Assembly (NCBI GenBank): GCA_036832975.1
Contig: DAITQM010000002.1
Coordinates: forward strand, 124,001-188,000
Direction: 5' to 3'
Source: DAITQM01 sp036832975
GTDB taxonomy: Bacteria > Pseudomonadota > Gammaproteobacteria > Xanthomonadales > Wenzhouxiangellaceae
DNA length: 64,000 nucleotides
Made by a program: the position numbers and the translations under genes. Below are positions 8,476 through 17,682 of the stretch, one piece after another (within the stretch, counting starts at the first letter, position 1; each line of letters starts with the position of its first letter). The notes under the pieces are model-generated. The model was not told the DNA's origin. It made no database searches and was given only the letters and a program-made list of their open reading frames with translations.

Positions 8476-8585
8476 GTTGCGACGAAATCGCCCGGCATGA
8501 CCGCATGGCACCGGACCGCCCGCTTCGACCGTCTTCCCGGCGCCAGGTTCCGATAGAATAACCCCATTTCGCCGAAATTGCACGC

Positions 8586-9986
8586 ATGATACGGACCCGA
8601 TTCGCTCCCAGCCCCACCGGTTACCTGCACGTCGGCGGCGCCCGCACCGCCCTGTTTTCATGGCTGACGGCGCGCGCCGCGGGCGGTGTTTTCATACTCC
8701 GCATCGAAGACACCGACCGCGAACGCTCGACCGCCGAATCGGTGCAAGCCATCCTCGACGGCATGGCTTGGCTCGAACTCGATTACGACGAAGGCCCCTA
8801 TTACCAGTCCGCACGCCTCGATCGCTACAACGAGGCGATCGAACGAATGCTCGACAACGGCCTGGCCTACCACTGCGACTGCCCGCGTGAGAGGCTGGAA
8901 AAGCTGCGCGCCGAGCAATTAGCCACCAAAGTCAAGCCGCGTTACGACGGCCATTGCCGGGAGCGTGGCCTCAAGCATCACGGCAGCCATACCGTCGTGC
9001 GTTTCCGCAACCCCGACGACGGCGAAGTGACGTTCGACGATCGGGTGCGCGGCGCGGTTTCGATCGCCAACCGCGAATTGGACGATCTGGTCATCCGCCG
9101 CCCCGACGGCTCCCCGACCTACAACTTCTGCGTCGTGATCGACGACATCGACATGCGCATTTCGGACGTCATCCGCGGCGACGACCACATCAACAACACG
9201 CCGCGGCAGATCAATATCTACCGCGCCCTCGGCGTCGAGCCGCCACGTTTCGCGCACGTGCCGATGATCCTCGGCGGCGACGGCGCGCGGCTGTCGAAAC
9301 GCCACGGCGCGGTCAGCGTCCTGCAATACCGCGACGACGGCTACCTGCCGCATGCGCTGATCAACTATCTCGCCCGCCTCGGCTGGTCGCACGGCGACCA
9401 GGAAGTATTCAGCCGCGCAGACCTGATCCGCCATTTCAAGATCGAAACCGTGCAGCGCAAGGCCGCGGCTTTCAATCACGACAAGCTCAACTGGCTCAAC
9501 CAGTACTGGCTCAGAAACCTGCCGGCATCGGAAACCGCCCGCCACCTCGAATGGCACATGGCGCGTGCCGGGCTCGAAGTGCCGGCCGGTCCGCCGCTCG
9601 CCGAACTCATCGCCGTACAGGCCGAGCGCACCGTCACTTTGCGCCAAATGGTCAACGACAGCCGCGTTTATTACGAGGACACCGTCGAATACGACAGCGC
9701 CGACGCCGAACATCACTTAAGGCCCGCGGCGGCCGAACCGCTCGCCTTGTTGCGCCAGCGCCTCGCCGTCCTCGCCGAATGGCGCGCCGACGCACTGGCC
9801 GCCGAAGTCAAAGCTACGGCCCGCGAACTGGAAATCGGTATGGGCAAGGTCGCCCAGCCGTTGCGCGTCGCCCTCACCGGCCGCGCCCAATCGCCGGCGA
9901 TCGACAAAACGCTGCTGTTGACCGGCCGCGAACGCACCCTCGATCGTCTCGACCGGGCCTTGGCCTGGATACGCAATCGTGGGTAA
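8586..9986 (+). CDS. gltX: Glutamyl-tRNA synthetase
   Basis: A 466-residue class I aminoacyl-tRNA synthetase that charges tRNA-Glu. The HIGH-type motif is in PSPTGYLHVGG (residues 8-18) and the KMSKS-type motif is RLSKRHG (about 235-241). A zinc-binding CDC...YDGHC element at about 98-127 matches the E. coli enzyme. Length equals the family norm. The gene is monocistronic between divergent mltF and the metallopeptidase-like gene. Its cognate tRNA-Glu (CUC) lies at 17.7 kb in this window. Confidence 0.97.
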   Translation: MIRTRFAPSPTGYLHVGGARTALFSWLTARAAGGVFILRIEDTDRERSTAESVQAILDGMAWLELDYDEGPYYQSARLDRYNEAIERMLDNGLAYHCDCPRERLEKLRAEQLATKVKPRYDGHCRERGLKHHGSHTVVRFRNPDDGEVTFDDRVRGAVSIANRELDDLVIRRPDGSPTYNFCVVIDDIDMRISDVIRGDDHINNTPRQINIYRALGVEPPRFAHVPMILGGDGARLSKRHGAVSVLQYRDDGYLPHALINYLARLGWSHGDQEVFSRADLIRHFKIETVQRKAAAFNHDKLNWLNQYWLRNLPASETARHLEWHMARAGLEVPAGPPLAELIAVQAERTVTLRQMVNDSRVYYEDTVEYDSADAEHHLRPAAAEPLALLRQRLAVLAEWRADALAAEVKATARELEIGMGKVAQPLRVALTGRAQSPAIDKTLLLTGRERTLDRLDRALAWIRNRG

Positions 9987-10022
9987 AGGCGGATCCGAGA
10001 ATGCTCTAATGCGTGCCTTAGC

Positions 10023-11582
10023 GTGAAGACAACCACCCTTACTCTGCTCACTATAGTCGTTCTGGTCCCCGGCCCGCTGCACGCTGCCGAAACCTGGCAT
10101 GAAATCAAAAGTGATCATTTCATATTGCGCACCAATGCCGGCGAGAATGTAGGCCGTCAAACGGTTGAGGATCTGGAAAAGTTCCGTTTTACAGTCGGCT
10201 CCATCACCAATATCGATTATTCCAGCCGCGATTTGCCGCCACTTACGGTATACGGCTATCGCAAAACCAGGCAATACGAAAAAAGACAAGATAAGCCGTC
10301 GTCCGCCGGCTATTTCTCGCCCCGAGCGCACGGGGCGGTTGCTGTCATGTCGCTGGAGAAGAAGCGACGGATTGATGTGTTGGGCAGTCGCGAGATTGTC
10401 TACCACGAACTGACGCATTATTTACTGGATCGCTACAGCCCCTCGTATTACCCGTATTGGTATAACGAAGGGTTCGCCGAGTTCCTGTCTACAATGCGCT
10501 TCGAGAGCGATAAAGCCATTATCGGCGATCCGGCGACTGCTCGCCTTCTGATTTTGACCCGGACCAGTCAGTGGCTGCCAATGAGGGTGTTGGCCGGTGC
10601 TAAAAACCGTTATCTGTCATCAGCCCCCGGCCGCAAAGGAATCGCCGATGTGTCATTCCAATATGCCCAAGGCTGGCTGATCACCCACATGCTCAACACC
10701 TCGGAAGATCTGCACCCTGGCATCGCGCCCTATATCGAGCAGATCAATGCCGGAACAAACGACGAAGAAGCGGCGTTTACCGCCGCCTTCGGCATCGATT
10801 ATGCAGCCCTGGATCGTAGACTCAAGCTTTATTGGTCCGACAAAGCGTTGCCCTATATGGTGTTCAAATTACAGGGCGTCATGCCCGCGATCCACGTCAT
10901 ATCCCGTACCATGCCGGCAGCGGAAGCGGCGATCATGGACAGCGAATCACGCTTGCAGGCCGGCCGTTTGGACAGCGGGAAGTTGAGCCGGCGGGCGGCT
11001 AAACTGTTCAATGCCGCGCTGACAGCGGGCGTCCGGCCGGTGGACATGCGTTATTACCTGGCGGCCATCGCTTTCGATGCAGAAAAATACGATGAAGCCC
11101 GCCTTCACCTCGACGCGCTTTTCGCCGCCCAACCGCAACATGCCCCGGCCTCGGAGCTCGCCGCGCTGCTTCGGGCTGAAACTCGGAAAAGCAAAGATTG
11201 GAGCGACGAGGACTTCACCGCCGTAGCAACGCTCTACCGGCAGGCGCTCGACGCCGATCCCACGTATCTACCTGCCCATTATGGCTATCTCCAGCTTCAC
11301 TTCGCGGCTTGCAAACCGCTCGCCGGCGACGACATCGCTCGCAGCGAGACCTATTTACGTCGGGAACATAAACAACCGGCCGCACAATTCCTTTATGCCC
11401 GCTTATTGATGCTGCAACATAACAATGAAGCGGCGTTGGATATCATCAAACGCCAACTCGCGTGGGCGAGCACGGAGGATTACGCCGGGCTGTTTAACGA
11501 ACTCCTCTCTTCAGTGACCGTCACCGCGCCAATATCTCCGTCAGAGGACGCGAGCACCTTCCCAACCTGCTCCAACCCGTGA
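10023..11582 (+). CDS. Secreted gluzincin-like metallopeptidase with TPR-like tail
   Basis: A 519-residue exported protein with a GTG start and a clear signal peptide (TLTLLTIVVLVPGPLHAAE). The zinc motif HELTH (128-132) is followed by NEGFAEF with the third ligand Glu149, the gluzincin arrangement. A preceding WHEIKSDHFILRT strand resembles DUF1570-type domains that put a protease before TPR repeats. The C-terminal half (about 300-510) is helical with TPR-like periodicity. The substrate is unknown. Base composition is visibly less GC-rich than gltX or pgi on either side, and it has no operon partner, which hints at transfer. Confidence 0.75.
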   Translation: MKTTTLTLLTIVVLVPGPLHAAETWHEIKSDHFILRTNAGENVGRQTVEDLEKFRFTVGSITNIDYSSRDLPPLTVYGYRKTRQYEKRQDKPSSAGYFSPRAHGAVAVMSLEKKRRIDVLGSREIVYHELTHYLLDRYSPSYYPYWYNEGFAEFLSTMRFESDKAIIGDPATARLLILTRTSQWLPMRVLAGAKNRYLSSAPGRKGIADVSFQYAQGWLITHMLNTSEDLHPGIAPYIEQINAGTNDEEAAFTAAFGIDYAALDRRLKLYWSDKALPYMVFKLQGVMPAIHVISRTMPAAEAAIMDSESRLQAGRLDSGKLSRRAAKLFNAALTAGVRPVDMRYYLAAIAFDAEKYDEARLHLDALFAAQPQHAPASELAALLRAETRKSKDWSDEDFTAVATLYRQALDADPTYLPAHYGYLQLHFAACKPLAGDDIARSETYLRREHKQPAAQFLYARLLMLQHNNEAALDIIKRQLAWASTEDYAGLFNELLSSVTVTAPISPSEDASTFPTCSNP

Positions 11583-11720
11583 TCGGGAGACAGAATCATG
11601 ATACCGGCCCCGCTCTCATACGTTTGGCCTGGCTGCCGTTTTATGGTTATGGTGTGGCAACAGTAAACAATTCTGGATAGTTACAAAAATTCGGCCTTGG
11701 TGAAATCAGCGCCGCGGGGC

Positions 11721-13277
11721 TTACAACCACCCGAGGCGGCGTAAAAGCCGATGGGTTTGCGGGTCGGCGGCGGCGGCGCGGCGGGCGGGGTCGAGGAGGT
11801 CGCGGGCCAGGCGTTTGCCGGTTTCGACGCCCCACTGGTCGAAGGGGTTGACGCCGTGCAGGACGCCAAGGGCGAAGACCTTGTGTTCGTAGGCGGCCAG
11901 CAGGGCGCCGAGGGTGTGGGGATCCAGCTTATCGAGGAGCCAGAGGCTGACCGGGATGCCGCCGGCCAGGGCGCGGGCCGGGTCGGCGTGGGCCGCGCCG
12001 CGGCAGAACGCCTGCGCCTGGGCGAGCATCGAGGCCAGGTGTAATTCATCCGATCCAGCTAAAATTCCACGGCCGGCGTCGGCCCCGGCGGCGACGCCTA
12101 AAAGTTCCACCGGCCAGCGCCAGACGCCCTGGTGCAACGCCTGGTACAAAGCGTGCTGCAGGGCCAGGCCGCTGCCGCCGTGGACCAACGGCACCGCGGG
12201 GTCGGTAAGCGCCGCGCCCCGCTGATCGACGGATTTACCCAGGCTTTCCATTTCCAATTGCACCAGCCAGTCGGGCAGCAGCGCCAGGCGCGGATCGTAG
12301 ACGTAAACGCCGCGCGCCCGGTGGCCCTGGATGCGGTGCTGCCAGAAGTCGTAGAGCGCCAGGCGCAGCGGCAGGTTCTCGGCCGGCGCCGCGGTCGCGA
12401 AATGGCGGTCCATCGCGGCGGCGCCGGCCAGCAATTGCCGGAACGCATCCGGGCCGATCGCCACGGCGGCGGCCAGCCCGACCGCCGACCACAACGAGTA
12501 ACGCCCACCGACCCAGGGCCACAGTGGCAGGGTGTTTGCCGCGGCGTAGCCTTGTGTGGCGGCCGCCTCTGGCGCAGCCGTCACCGCGAAGGCACGCTCG
12601 CTGCGCAGCGCACCGAGCCAGTCGAGCACGGCGTCGGCGATGAGCCGGGTTTCGGCGGTCGTGAAACTTTTGGAGGCGACGATAACGACGGTGTGCCGGG
12701 GATCGAGCCGGTCGCGCAAAGCCCGCCATTGGTCCGGATCGGGGACATTCAGGAAATGGATTTCCGGCAGCTCGGCGGCGGGCGCGGGGAGGGCGCGGCC
12801 GAGCAACCGGACGCCGAGGTCGGAGCCGCCGATGCCAAGGTGCAGGACGTGGCGAACCTCACCGCCGGCCGGCAGGCGGCCGCGGCGCAGGTGGGCAGCG
12901 AGGTCGAGCATCCGCTCGCGAACCCGCCGGACTTCAGCCGCGGCGGCCGGGGCGAGCCCGACTTCCCCGGCAGGATCGCGCAAGGCCATGTGCAGCGCCG
13001 GCCGGTCTTCGCTGCGGTTGACGGATTGGCCGGCGAACAGGGCGGCGATCGCGCCGCGCAGATTGCAGGCCGCGGCGTATTCGAGGAGCGCCGCCAGCGC
13101 CGCTTCATCGAGGGCGAGGCGGCTGGCGTCCTGGTGCAGGCCGAGGAGGTCGAGGGTCAACGCCGCGCTGCGGTTCGGGTCATCGAACCCGGTGTTGCGC
13201 GGCCGCGACAGCCATCGACTGTTGCTTTGCCGCAACAGCTCTAGCCGCGCGGGGATTGAAATCGAATCGGTGCTCAC
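11721..13277 (-). CDS. pgi: Glucose-6-phosphate isomerase
   Basis: A 518-residue cytosolic enzyme interconverting glucose-6-phosphate and fructose-6-phosphate. Family signatures are HLGIGGSDLG (phosphate loop), VIVASKSFTTAET, VGGRYSLWSAVGL and GVNPFDQWGVETGK near the C-terminus. The order pcnB-folK-panB-panC-pgi is known in gammaproteobacteria. Here a rho-independent terminator at 13351-13385 separates panC from pgi, so pgi is probably read from its own signals. The protein is slightly shorter than the 549-residue E. coli enzyme. Confidence 0.95.
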   Translation of the reverse strand: MSTDSISIPARLELLRQSNSRWLSRPRNTGFDDPNRSAALTLDLLGLHQDASRLALDEAALAALLEYAAACNLRGAIAALFAGQSVNRSEDRPALHMALRDPAGEVGLAPAAAAEVRRVRERMLDLAAHLRRGRLPAGGEVRHVLHLGIGGSDLGVRLLGRALPAPAAELPEIHFLNVPDPDQWRALRDRLDPRHTVVIVASKSFTTAETRLIADAVLDWLGALRSERAFAVTAAPEAAATQGYAAANTLPLWPWVGGRYSLWSAVGLAAAVAIGPDAFRQLLAGAAAMDRHFATAAPAENLPLRLALYDFWQHRIQGHRARGVYVYDPRLALLPDWLVQLEMESLGKSVDQRGAALTDPAVPLVHGGSGLALQHALYQALHQGVWRWPVELLGVAAGADAGRGILAGSDELHLASMLAQAQAFCRGAAHADPARALAGGIPVSLWLLDKLDPHTLGALLAAYEHKVFALGVLHGVNPFDQWGVETGKRLARDLLDPARRAAAADPQTHRLLRRLGWL

Positions 13278-13350
13278 GAGCGTCCGGAACGCCGCTGCAC
13301 GAGGCCGGCCGTGCCGCTGGCAGAAGCGGATAAGTGATTGATTTTGGACG

Positions 13351-13385
13351 AAAAAAAACCTCTCCCCCGAGCCTGAGGGAGAGGT
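13351..13385 (-). terminator. Rho-independent terminator
   Basis: Read on the minus strand, an 8-9 bp GC-rich stem CCTCTCCC / GGGGAGAGG is followed immediately by TTTTTTTT. It would end transcripts from panC or from the candidate small RNA before pgi. Confidence 0.85.
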
Positions 13386-13457
13386 GTCATAGGGAGTGAT
13401 GTACCCTGATTACGCGCCTTGCAACCGTGACCTGTCGTGGAGGTTCTGCCACGGACT
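13351..13457 (-). ncRNA. Candidate small RNA between panC and pgi
   Basis: On the minus strand a sigma70-like promoter (TTGGCC, 17 bp, TATCCT) would start a transcript near 13457. About 105 nt later it meets a strong intrinsic terminator (CCTCTCCC...GGGGAGAGG then eight T). The transcript includes a possible hairpin (CCGTGGC...GTCACGG) and no convincing reading frame. It could be an independent small RNA, or a prematurely terminated leader for pgi, which begins 74 bp further on. I do not recognise a named RNA family. Confidence 0.4.
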
Positions 13458-13463
13458 GTGCAT

Positions 13464-13492
13464 AGGATACCACAGTTGTTGCGTCCGGCCAA
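13464..13492 (-). promoter_or_regulatory. Predicted sigma70 promoter upstream of the candidate small RNA
   Basis: Minus-strand -35 TTGGCC (13487-13492) and -10 TATCCT (13464-13469) are separated by exactly 17 bp. It would serve the candidate small RNA and, by readthrough, pgi. Confidence 0.45.
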
Positions 13493-13554
13493 CCGTCCGG
13501 TCAGCACAACAGTGCGCCGGCGGGCCGGCCTCGGCCAACCGCACCGCCCGCCGC

Positions 13555-14445
13555 TCACGGCACAGCCCAGTTATCGATCAACCGGGTGCGGCCGACGCGC
13601 GCCGCGGCCAGGATGCGCCAGGAACCGCCGGGGCGCGGCGGGCCGAGGTCGCCGGCGTCCCGAACCGTGAAATACTCGGGTTCGAGCCCAGCGGCGCGCA
13701 GCGCCGCCCAGCCTTGCCGTTCGCATTCGACAAGGCGCTCGCGGCGCCGGCCGGTCAGGGCCCGGGCGGCGCTCTCGAGCGTGTGCGGCAGGGCCAGTGC
13801 GGCCCGCCGCTCGGCGGCGGTGAGATACACGTTGCGCGAACTGAAGGCCAGGCCGTCGGAATCGCGGCACAGCGGGGCGCGGACGATGTCGATCGGGTAG
13901 CCGAGATCACGGGCCAGATACTCGACGATCAGCAACTGCTGGTAATCCTTTTCGCCGAACACCGCGGCGTCGGGACGCACCAGGTTGAACAGCCGGGCGA
14001 CGACGCTGACGACGCCGTCGAAGTGGCCCGCCCGGCTCAGGCCGCACAACGTACCGGCGAGCGCCGGCGGTGCCGCCAGGCACAGCGCCGCGCTCAGACC
14101 GTGCGGGTAGACCGTCGCGTCGTCCGGGGCGAACAACAGATCGGCGCCGGCCCGACTGAGTGTCTCTCGATCCGCCTCCAGGTCGCGCGGATAGCGGGCG
14201 AAATCCTCGCCGGCGGCGAATTGCGTCGGGTTGACGTAGATGCTGACCACAACACGGTCAGCATGGCGGCGGGCCTGGTCGAGCAGGCTGAGGTGCCCGG
14301 CGTGCAGGCCGCCCATCGTCGGCACCAGCGCCACACGCTCGCCGCGGGCGCGAAAACCAGCGACGGCCCGGGCCAGCGCCTGGCCGCTGGTGACGCAGGC
14401 GAGACCGGCAGCGCCGCTCGGCCGCTCGGCAGTCGTGGTTTTCAT
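13555..14445 (-). CDS. panC: Pantothenate synthetase
   Basis: A 296-residue ligase that joins pantoate and beta-alanine with ATP, the last step of pantothenate synthesis. Signatures are VPTMGGLHAGHLSLL (the HxGH nucleotide-binding motif), VSIYVNPTQFAAGEDF, VFGEKDYQQL and DGLAFSSRNVYLT. It lies 40 bp downstream of panB on the same strand and forms the usual panB-panC pair. Confidence 0.96.
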   Translation of the reverse strand: MKTTTAERPSGAAGLACVTSGQALARAVAGFRARGERVALVPTMGGLHAGHLSLLDQARRHADRVVVSIYVNPTQFAAGEDFARYPRDLEADRETLSRAGADLLFAPDDATVYPHGLSAALCLAAPPALAGTLCGLSRAGHFDGVVSVVARLFNLVRPDAAVFGEKDYQQLLIVEYLARDLGYPIDIVRAPLCRDSDGLAFSSRNVYLTAAERRAALALPHTLESAARALTGRRRERLVECERQGWAALRAAGLEPEYFTVRDAGDLGPPRPGGSWRILAAARVGRTRLIDNWAVP

Positions 14446-14485
14446 CGCGGCGCGGCCAGCCGCGGCGGCCGGGGATCATTCATGG

Positions 14486-15289
14486 TCAATCGTATTGTTC
14501 TTCCGGACCCGGAAAATCGCCGTTGCGCACCGCCGCCGCGTAGCCGGCGAGCGCCTGTTCGATGCCGCCCGCGGCGGTCATGAAATCGCGGACGAAACGC
14601 GGCGGCCGGAGGTTGAGACCCAGTGCGTCGTGCAGCACCAGCACCTGGCCGTCAACGCCGGTCCCGGCACCGATGCCGATTACCGGGATTGCCAGTTGCT
14701 GAGTCAGTTCCGCCGCCAGGGCCGCCGGCACGCACTCGAGGATCAAAAGCTGCGCCCCGGCCTGCTCCAAGGCCAACGCTTCGCGGCCGATCAGTGCCGC
14801 GGCGTCCGCCGCACGGCCCTGGACGCGATAACCGCCGAGGCGGTGCACCCATTGCGGGGTCAGGCCGAGGTGAGCGCACACGGCGGCGCCGTAGGCCGCC
14901 AGATGCGCGACCCGCTCGACCACCGGACCGCCACCTTCGAGTTTGACCATCGCCGCGCCGCCGGAGCCGATCAAAACGCGGGCCGCGGCCGCGGCGCTGG
15001 CGTCATCGTGGTAGCTCATAAACGGCATATCGGCGATGAGCAGTGCGTGTTCGAGACCGCGGCGGGCGGCGCGCGTGTGGTATCCCATCTCCTCGACGGT
15101 CACCGGCAGGGTCGATTCACGCCCCTGGATCACCTGGCCGAGGGAGTCGCCGACCAGCACGCAATCGACACCGGCCCGTTCGGCGGCGGCGGCGAACGTC
15201 GCATCGTAGGCGGTCAGCATCACAATCTTCTCGCCGCGTCGTTTGCACGCTTTGAGAGATTCGACGGTGACGGGTTTATCGTGGCTCAT
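14486..15289 (-). CDS. panB: 3-methyl-2-oxobutanoate hydroxymethyltransferase
   Basis: A 267-residue enzyme transferring a hydroxymethyl group from methylene-tetrahydrofolate to alpha-ketoisovalerate, giving ketopantoate. Recognised by KIVMLTAYDATFA, VLVGDSLGQVIQG, MVKLEGG and PVIGIGAGTGVDGQVLV, in the expected order. Downstream of folK, but a 242-bp mobile element separates the two (15321-15562), so the ancestral folK-panB spacing is disrupted and coupling may be weakened. Confidence 0.96.
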   Translation of the reverse strand: MSHDKPVTVESLKACKRRGEKIVMLTAYDATFAAAAERAGVDCVLVGDSLGQVIQGRESTLPVTVEEMGYHTRAARRGLEHALLIADMPFMSYHDDASAAAAARVLIGSGGAAMVKLEGGGPVVERVAHLAAYGAAVCAHLGLTPQWVHRLGGYRVQGRAADAAALIGREALALEQAGAQLLILECVPAALAAELTQQLAIPVIGIGAGTGVDGQVLVLHDALGLNLRPPRFVRDFMTAAGGIEQALAGYAAAVRNGDFPGPEEQYD

Positions 15290-15320
15290 CGCCTGGAACT
15301 GATGTGTTGTGGAGGGTTAA

Positions 15321-15562
15321 CCCAATTGTTGCATAGATTCCCGGAATTCTCGGTCAAGCTGGCGAGTGCAGCTTGTCCGATTCCCCGAAGAATCGTAGTC
15401 ATTCTACGGTTCGAGGGGAAGCGGACAAGATGTGCCGCCAGCTTGGGCGAGAAACCGGGCGCGTCACCCTATGTGAATTCGTTTTTCCTGCTAATGGCGA
15501 CATAACTATATGATTTCACTGTGAATTTGATGATGTCGAGCAAAATTTATGCAACGATTGGG
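15321..15562. mobile_element. 242-bp terminal-inverted-repeat element (family 1, copy 2)
   Basis: Inverse orientation to copy 1. It is bounded by CCCAATTGTTGCATA and the inverse of CCCAATCGTTGCATA and flanked by perfect TTAA direct repeats (15317-15320 and 15563-15566), taken as a target duplication. The interior is nearly identical to copies 1 and 4, including the central hairpin. One end encodes the last residues and the stop of folK. No transposase gene lies inside. Confidence 0.9.
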
Positions 15563-16095
15563 TTAATGATAAACGCGGCGGGACACAGACCGCGACGGTC
15601 GGCGGCGGCGAGCAGAGCGGCAACCGAGCCGCAACCGGGCAACATGAGGTCCGGCGCCAGGTCGGCGAGCGGCGCCAAGGCGAATGCGCGCGAGGCCAGT
15701 TGCGGGTGCGGGACGTGCAGCCGGGGATGGCGGATGCAGCGCGTGCCGTAGGCCAGGATATCGATATCGAGGGTTCTCGGCCCCCAGCGCGTCCCGTCAC
15801 GGACCCGGCCGGCGCGCCGCTCGATGGCCAGCAGGCGGTCGAGCAGCGGCAACGGCGCCAGTCCGGTCATGATCCGGACCGCCAGATTGAGGAATGGCGG
15901 TTGTTCGGCAAAACCCCACGGCGGCGTGTGCCACGGGCGCGAGACGGCGGCAACACTGGTCCACGGCAAGGCGGCCAACTCGGCAATAGCGGAACGCAGG
16001 CACGCTTCCACGTCGCCCAAATTGCCGCCGAGGCCGAGGTAACAGGCAACAGGCCACGGAGGTCTCGTCCCGGGCATCGCGTTTCTGCGGTTCAA
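15547..16095 (-). CDS. folK: 2-amino-4-hydroxy-6-hydroxymethyldihydropteridine pyrophosphokinase
   Basis: A protein of about 182 residues that pyrophosphorylates the pterin precursor of folate. Motifs are YLGLGGNLGD, PFLNLAVRIMT, LLAIERRAGRVR and RTLDIDILAYG, followed by LHVPHPQLASRAFALAPLADLAP. The start is a TTG at 16095 or the ATG at 16077; both follow pcnB closely. The C-terminal Pro-Ile-Val-Ala and the TAA stop are encoded by the end of the 242-bp mobile element, so the native C-terminus has been replaced at the insertion site. The catalytic core is intact. Confidence 0.93.
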   Translation of the reverse strand: MNRRNAMPGTRPPWPVACYLGLGGNLGDVEACLRSAIAELAALPWTSVAAVSRPWHTPPWGFAEQPPFLNLAVRIMTGLAPLPLLDRLLAIERRAGRVRDGTRWGPRTLDIDILAYGTRCIRHPRLHVPHPQLASRAFALAPLADLAPDLMLPGCGSVAALLAAADRRGLCPAAFIINPIVA

Positions 16096-16101
16096 TCCGG
16101 G

Positions 16102-17532
16102 TCATTCCGCGGCCGGCCGTATCCCGCCACCGCGCCGCCGCCGCCGGCCGCCGCGCCGCCTTGCCCGCCGCGGGGGAGGGCCGCTGTCCTGCCGCTGCGC
16201 TCCCTCGCCGATCTCGGCGGCCGCCTCACCGGGGGCCAGGCCGGCCATTTGTTCCTGCACCTCCAGCGGCGCTTCCTGGATCTTCGTCCACCACTCGGCG
16301 ATCGGTTGCAGATCGGGCTCGAGCAACACCCGGAGCAAAAGAAAATCGTAAGCGGCGCGGAACCGCCGTTCGCCGATAAAACGCAGCACGCGCCGGCCGC
16401 GCATCCGGCGGAAGCGGGGCTGCATCAGCCAGATGTCGCGGGAAATCATCGTGTAGCGGCGCGGCACCGCCACCCGCGTCACTTGTTCCGCCAGTACCGC
16501 CTCCATTGCTTCATAGACCGCGTCCATGCCGTGCAGACCTTCGCTGTTCAACTGGTCGACGTGCCGCTGCAGCGGCTGCCAGAGCAAAGCGGCGAAAAGA
16601 AAGCCCGGAGTGACCGGTTTGCCGGTCCGTACTCGATGGTCGGTATTGGCGAAAGCGGTATCGAGAATCGGGTTGGTGCACCACCGCCCATTTTCGCGCT
16701 GCACCGCCGTCAGTGGGAACAACTGCTGAAACAGACCATATTCGGCCATCAGTTCGAAAGCGCGCTGCCCGTAGCCGCTCAAAAACACCTTGCACACCTC
16801 GTCGAACAGGCGGGCCGGCGCGACATCGATGATCAGCGGCGCCAGCGAGGCGAGTGGCGCGCGGCCGGCGGCATCGAGTTCGAGCCCGCGCGCCGCGATA
16901 AAGCGGATGGCCCGGATCATCCGCACCGGATCTTCGCGGTAACGGGTTTCGGGATCGCCGATCAGCCTGAGTTGGCGGGCCTGCACATCGGCGAAACCGC
17001 CGACGTGATCGCGAATCGTCTCGTCGAGCGGGTCGTACATCAGCGCATTGACCGTAAAATCGCGGCGCCACGCATCCTCGACCTCGGTCCCGAAAACGTT
17101 ATCGCGCACGATGCGGCCGTTTTCGACGTGGCGGTCACCCTGTTGGCGTTCCGTCCCATTACTGTCGCCGGCGAGATCGCTGGCGGCATCGGCGGGCGGC
17201 GCCGTCGCGGCGCGAAACGTCGCGACTTCGATGAATTCGCGGCCGAAATAAACATGGGCGATCCGGAAGCGCCGGCCGACCAGACGGCAGCGGCGAAACA
17301 AGCCGATGATGTCGTCGGGGTGGGCGTCGGTCGCAATGTCGAAATCCTTGGGCGGATGTCCGAGCAGCAGGTCACGCACCCCACCGCCGACCAGGTAAGC
17401 GACGAAGCCGGCCTGCTTGAGGCGTTGGATCACCTCGATGGCCCGCGGGCAGATGCGCCCCGGATCGATCCGGTGGACGTCGCGGGGAATGACCAGGAGT
17501 TCGTTGTGCAATGTGCCGTTCCATGGGCCCAC
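16102..17532 (-). CDS. pcnB: Poly(A) polymerase I
   Basis: A 476-residue RNA 3'-adenylating enzyme that feeds transcripts to decay. The nucleotidyltransferase signature YLVGGGVRDLLLGHPPKDFDIATDA occupies about residues 46-70. WRRDFTVNALMYDP and the RNA-binding segment GDPETRYREDPVRMIRAIRF follow, the latter separating it from tRNA nucleotidyltransferase as in E. coli PcnB. The C-terminus is a basic Arg-rich tail (RRARRRGGRRRRRG), probably for RNA contact. It leads the pcnB-folK-panB-panC string. Confidence 0.95.
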   Translation of the reverse strand: MGPWNGTLHNELLVIPRDVHRIDPGRICPRAIEVIQRLKQAGFVAYLVGGGVRDLLLGHPPKDFDIATDAHPDDIIGLFRRCRLVGRRFRIAHVYFGREFIEVATFRAATAPPADAASDLAGDSNGTERQQGDRHVENGRIVRDNVFGTEVEDAWRRDFTVNALMYDPLDETIRDHVGGFADVQARQLRLIGDPETRYREDPVRMIRAIRFIAARGLELDAAGRAPLASLAPLIIDVAPARLFDEVCKVFLSGYGQRAFELMAEYGLFQQLFPLTAVQRENGRWCTNPILDTAFANTDHRVRTGKPVTPGFLFAALLWQPLQRHVDQLNSEGLHGMDAVYEAMEAVLAEQVTRVAVPRRYTMISRDIWLMQPRFRRMRGRRVLRFIGERRFRAAYDFLLLRVLLEPDLQPIAEWWTKIQEAPLEVQEQMAGLAPGEAAAEIGEGAQRQDSGPPPRRARRRGGRRRRRGGGIRPAAE

Positions 17533-17644
17533 CGGGACCGATCGACGGAGTGAGCGGGCGGCGGCGTGTTGTTGTTGCGTCGCGCAAACCGGGCTCGGCC
17601 GGCCCGGTCATGTAAAATATCGAACGTTAGCCGAGACCCGGTAC

Positions 17645-17673
17645 TTGGCTGAGTAAATAAGAAATTATATCAT
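17645..17673 (+). promoter_or_regulatory. Predicted sigma70 promoter for tRNA-Glu
   Basis: -35 TTGGCT (17645-17650) and -10 TATCAT (17668-17673) are 17 bp apart, in an AT-rich stretch about 10 bp before the mature tRNA 5' end. Position and spacing fit a stable-RNA promoter. Confidence 0.6.
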
Positions 17674-17682
17674 ATACGGCCC

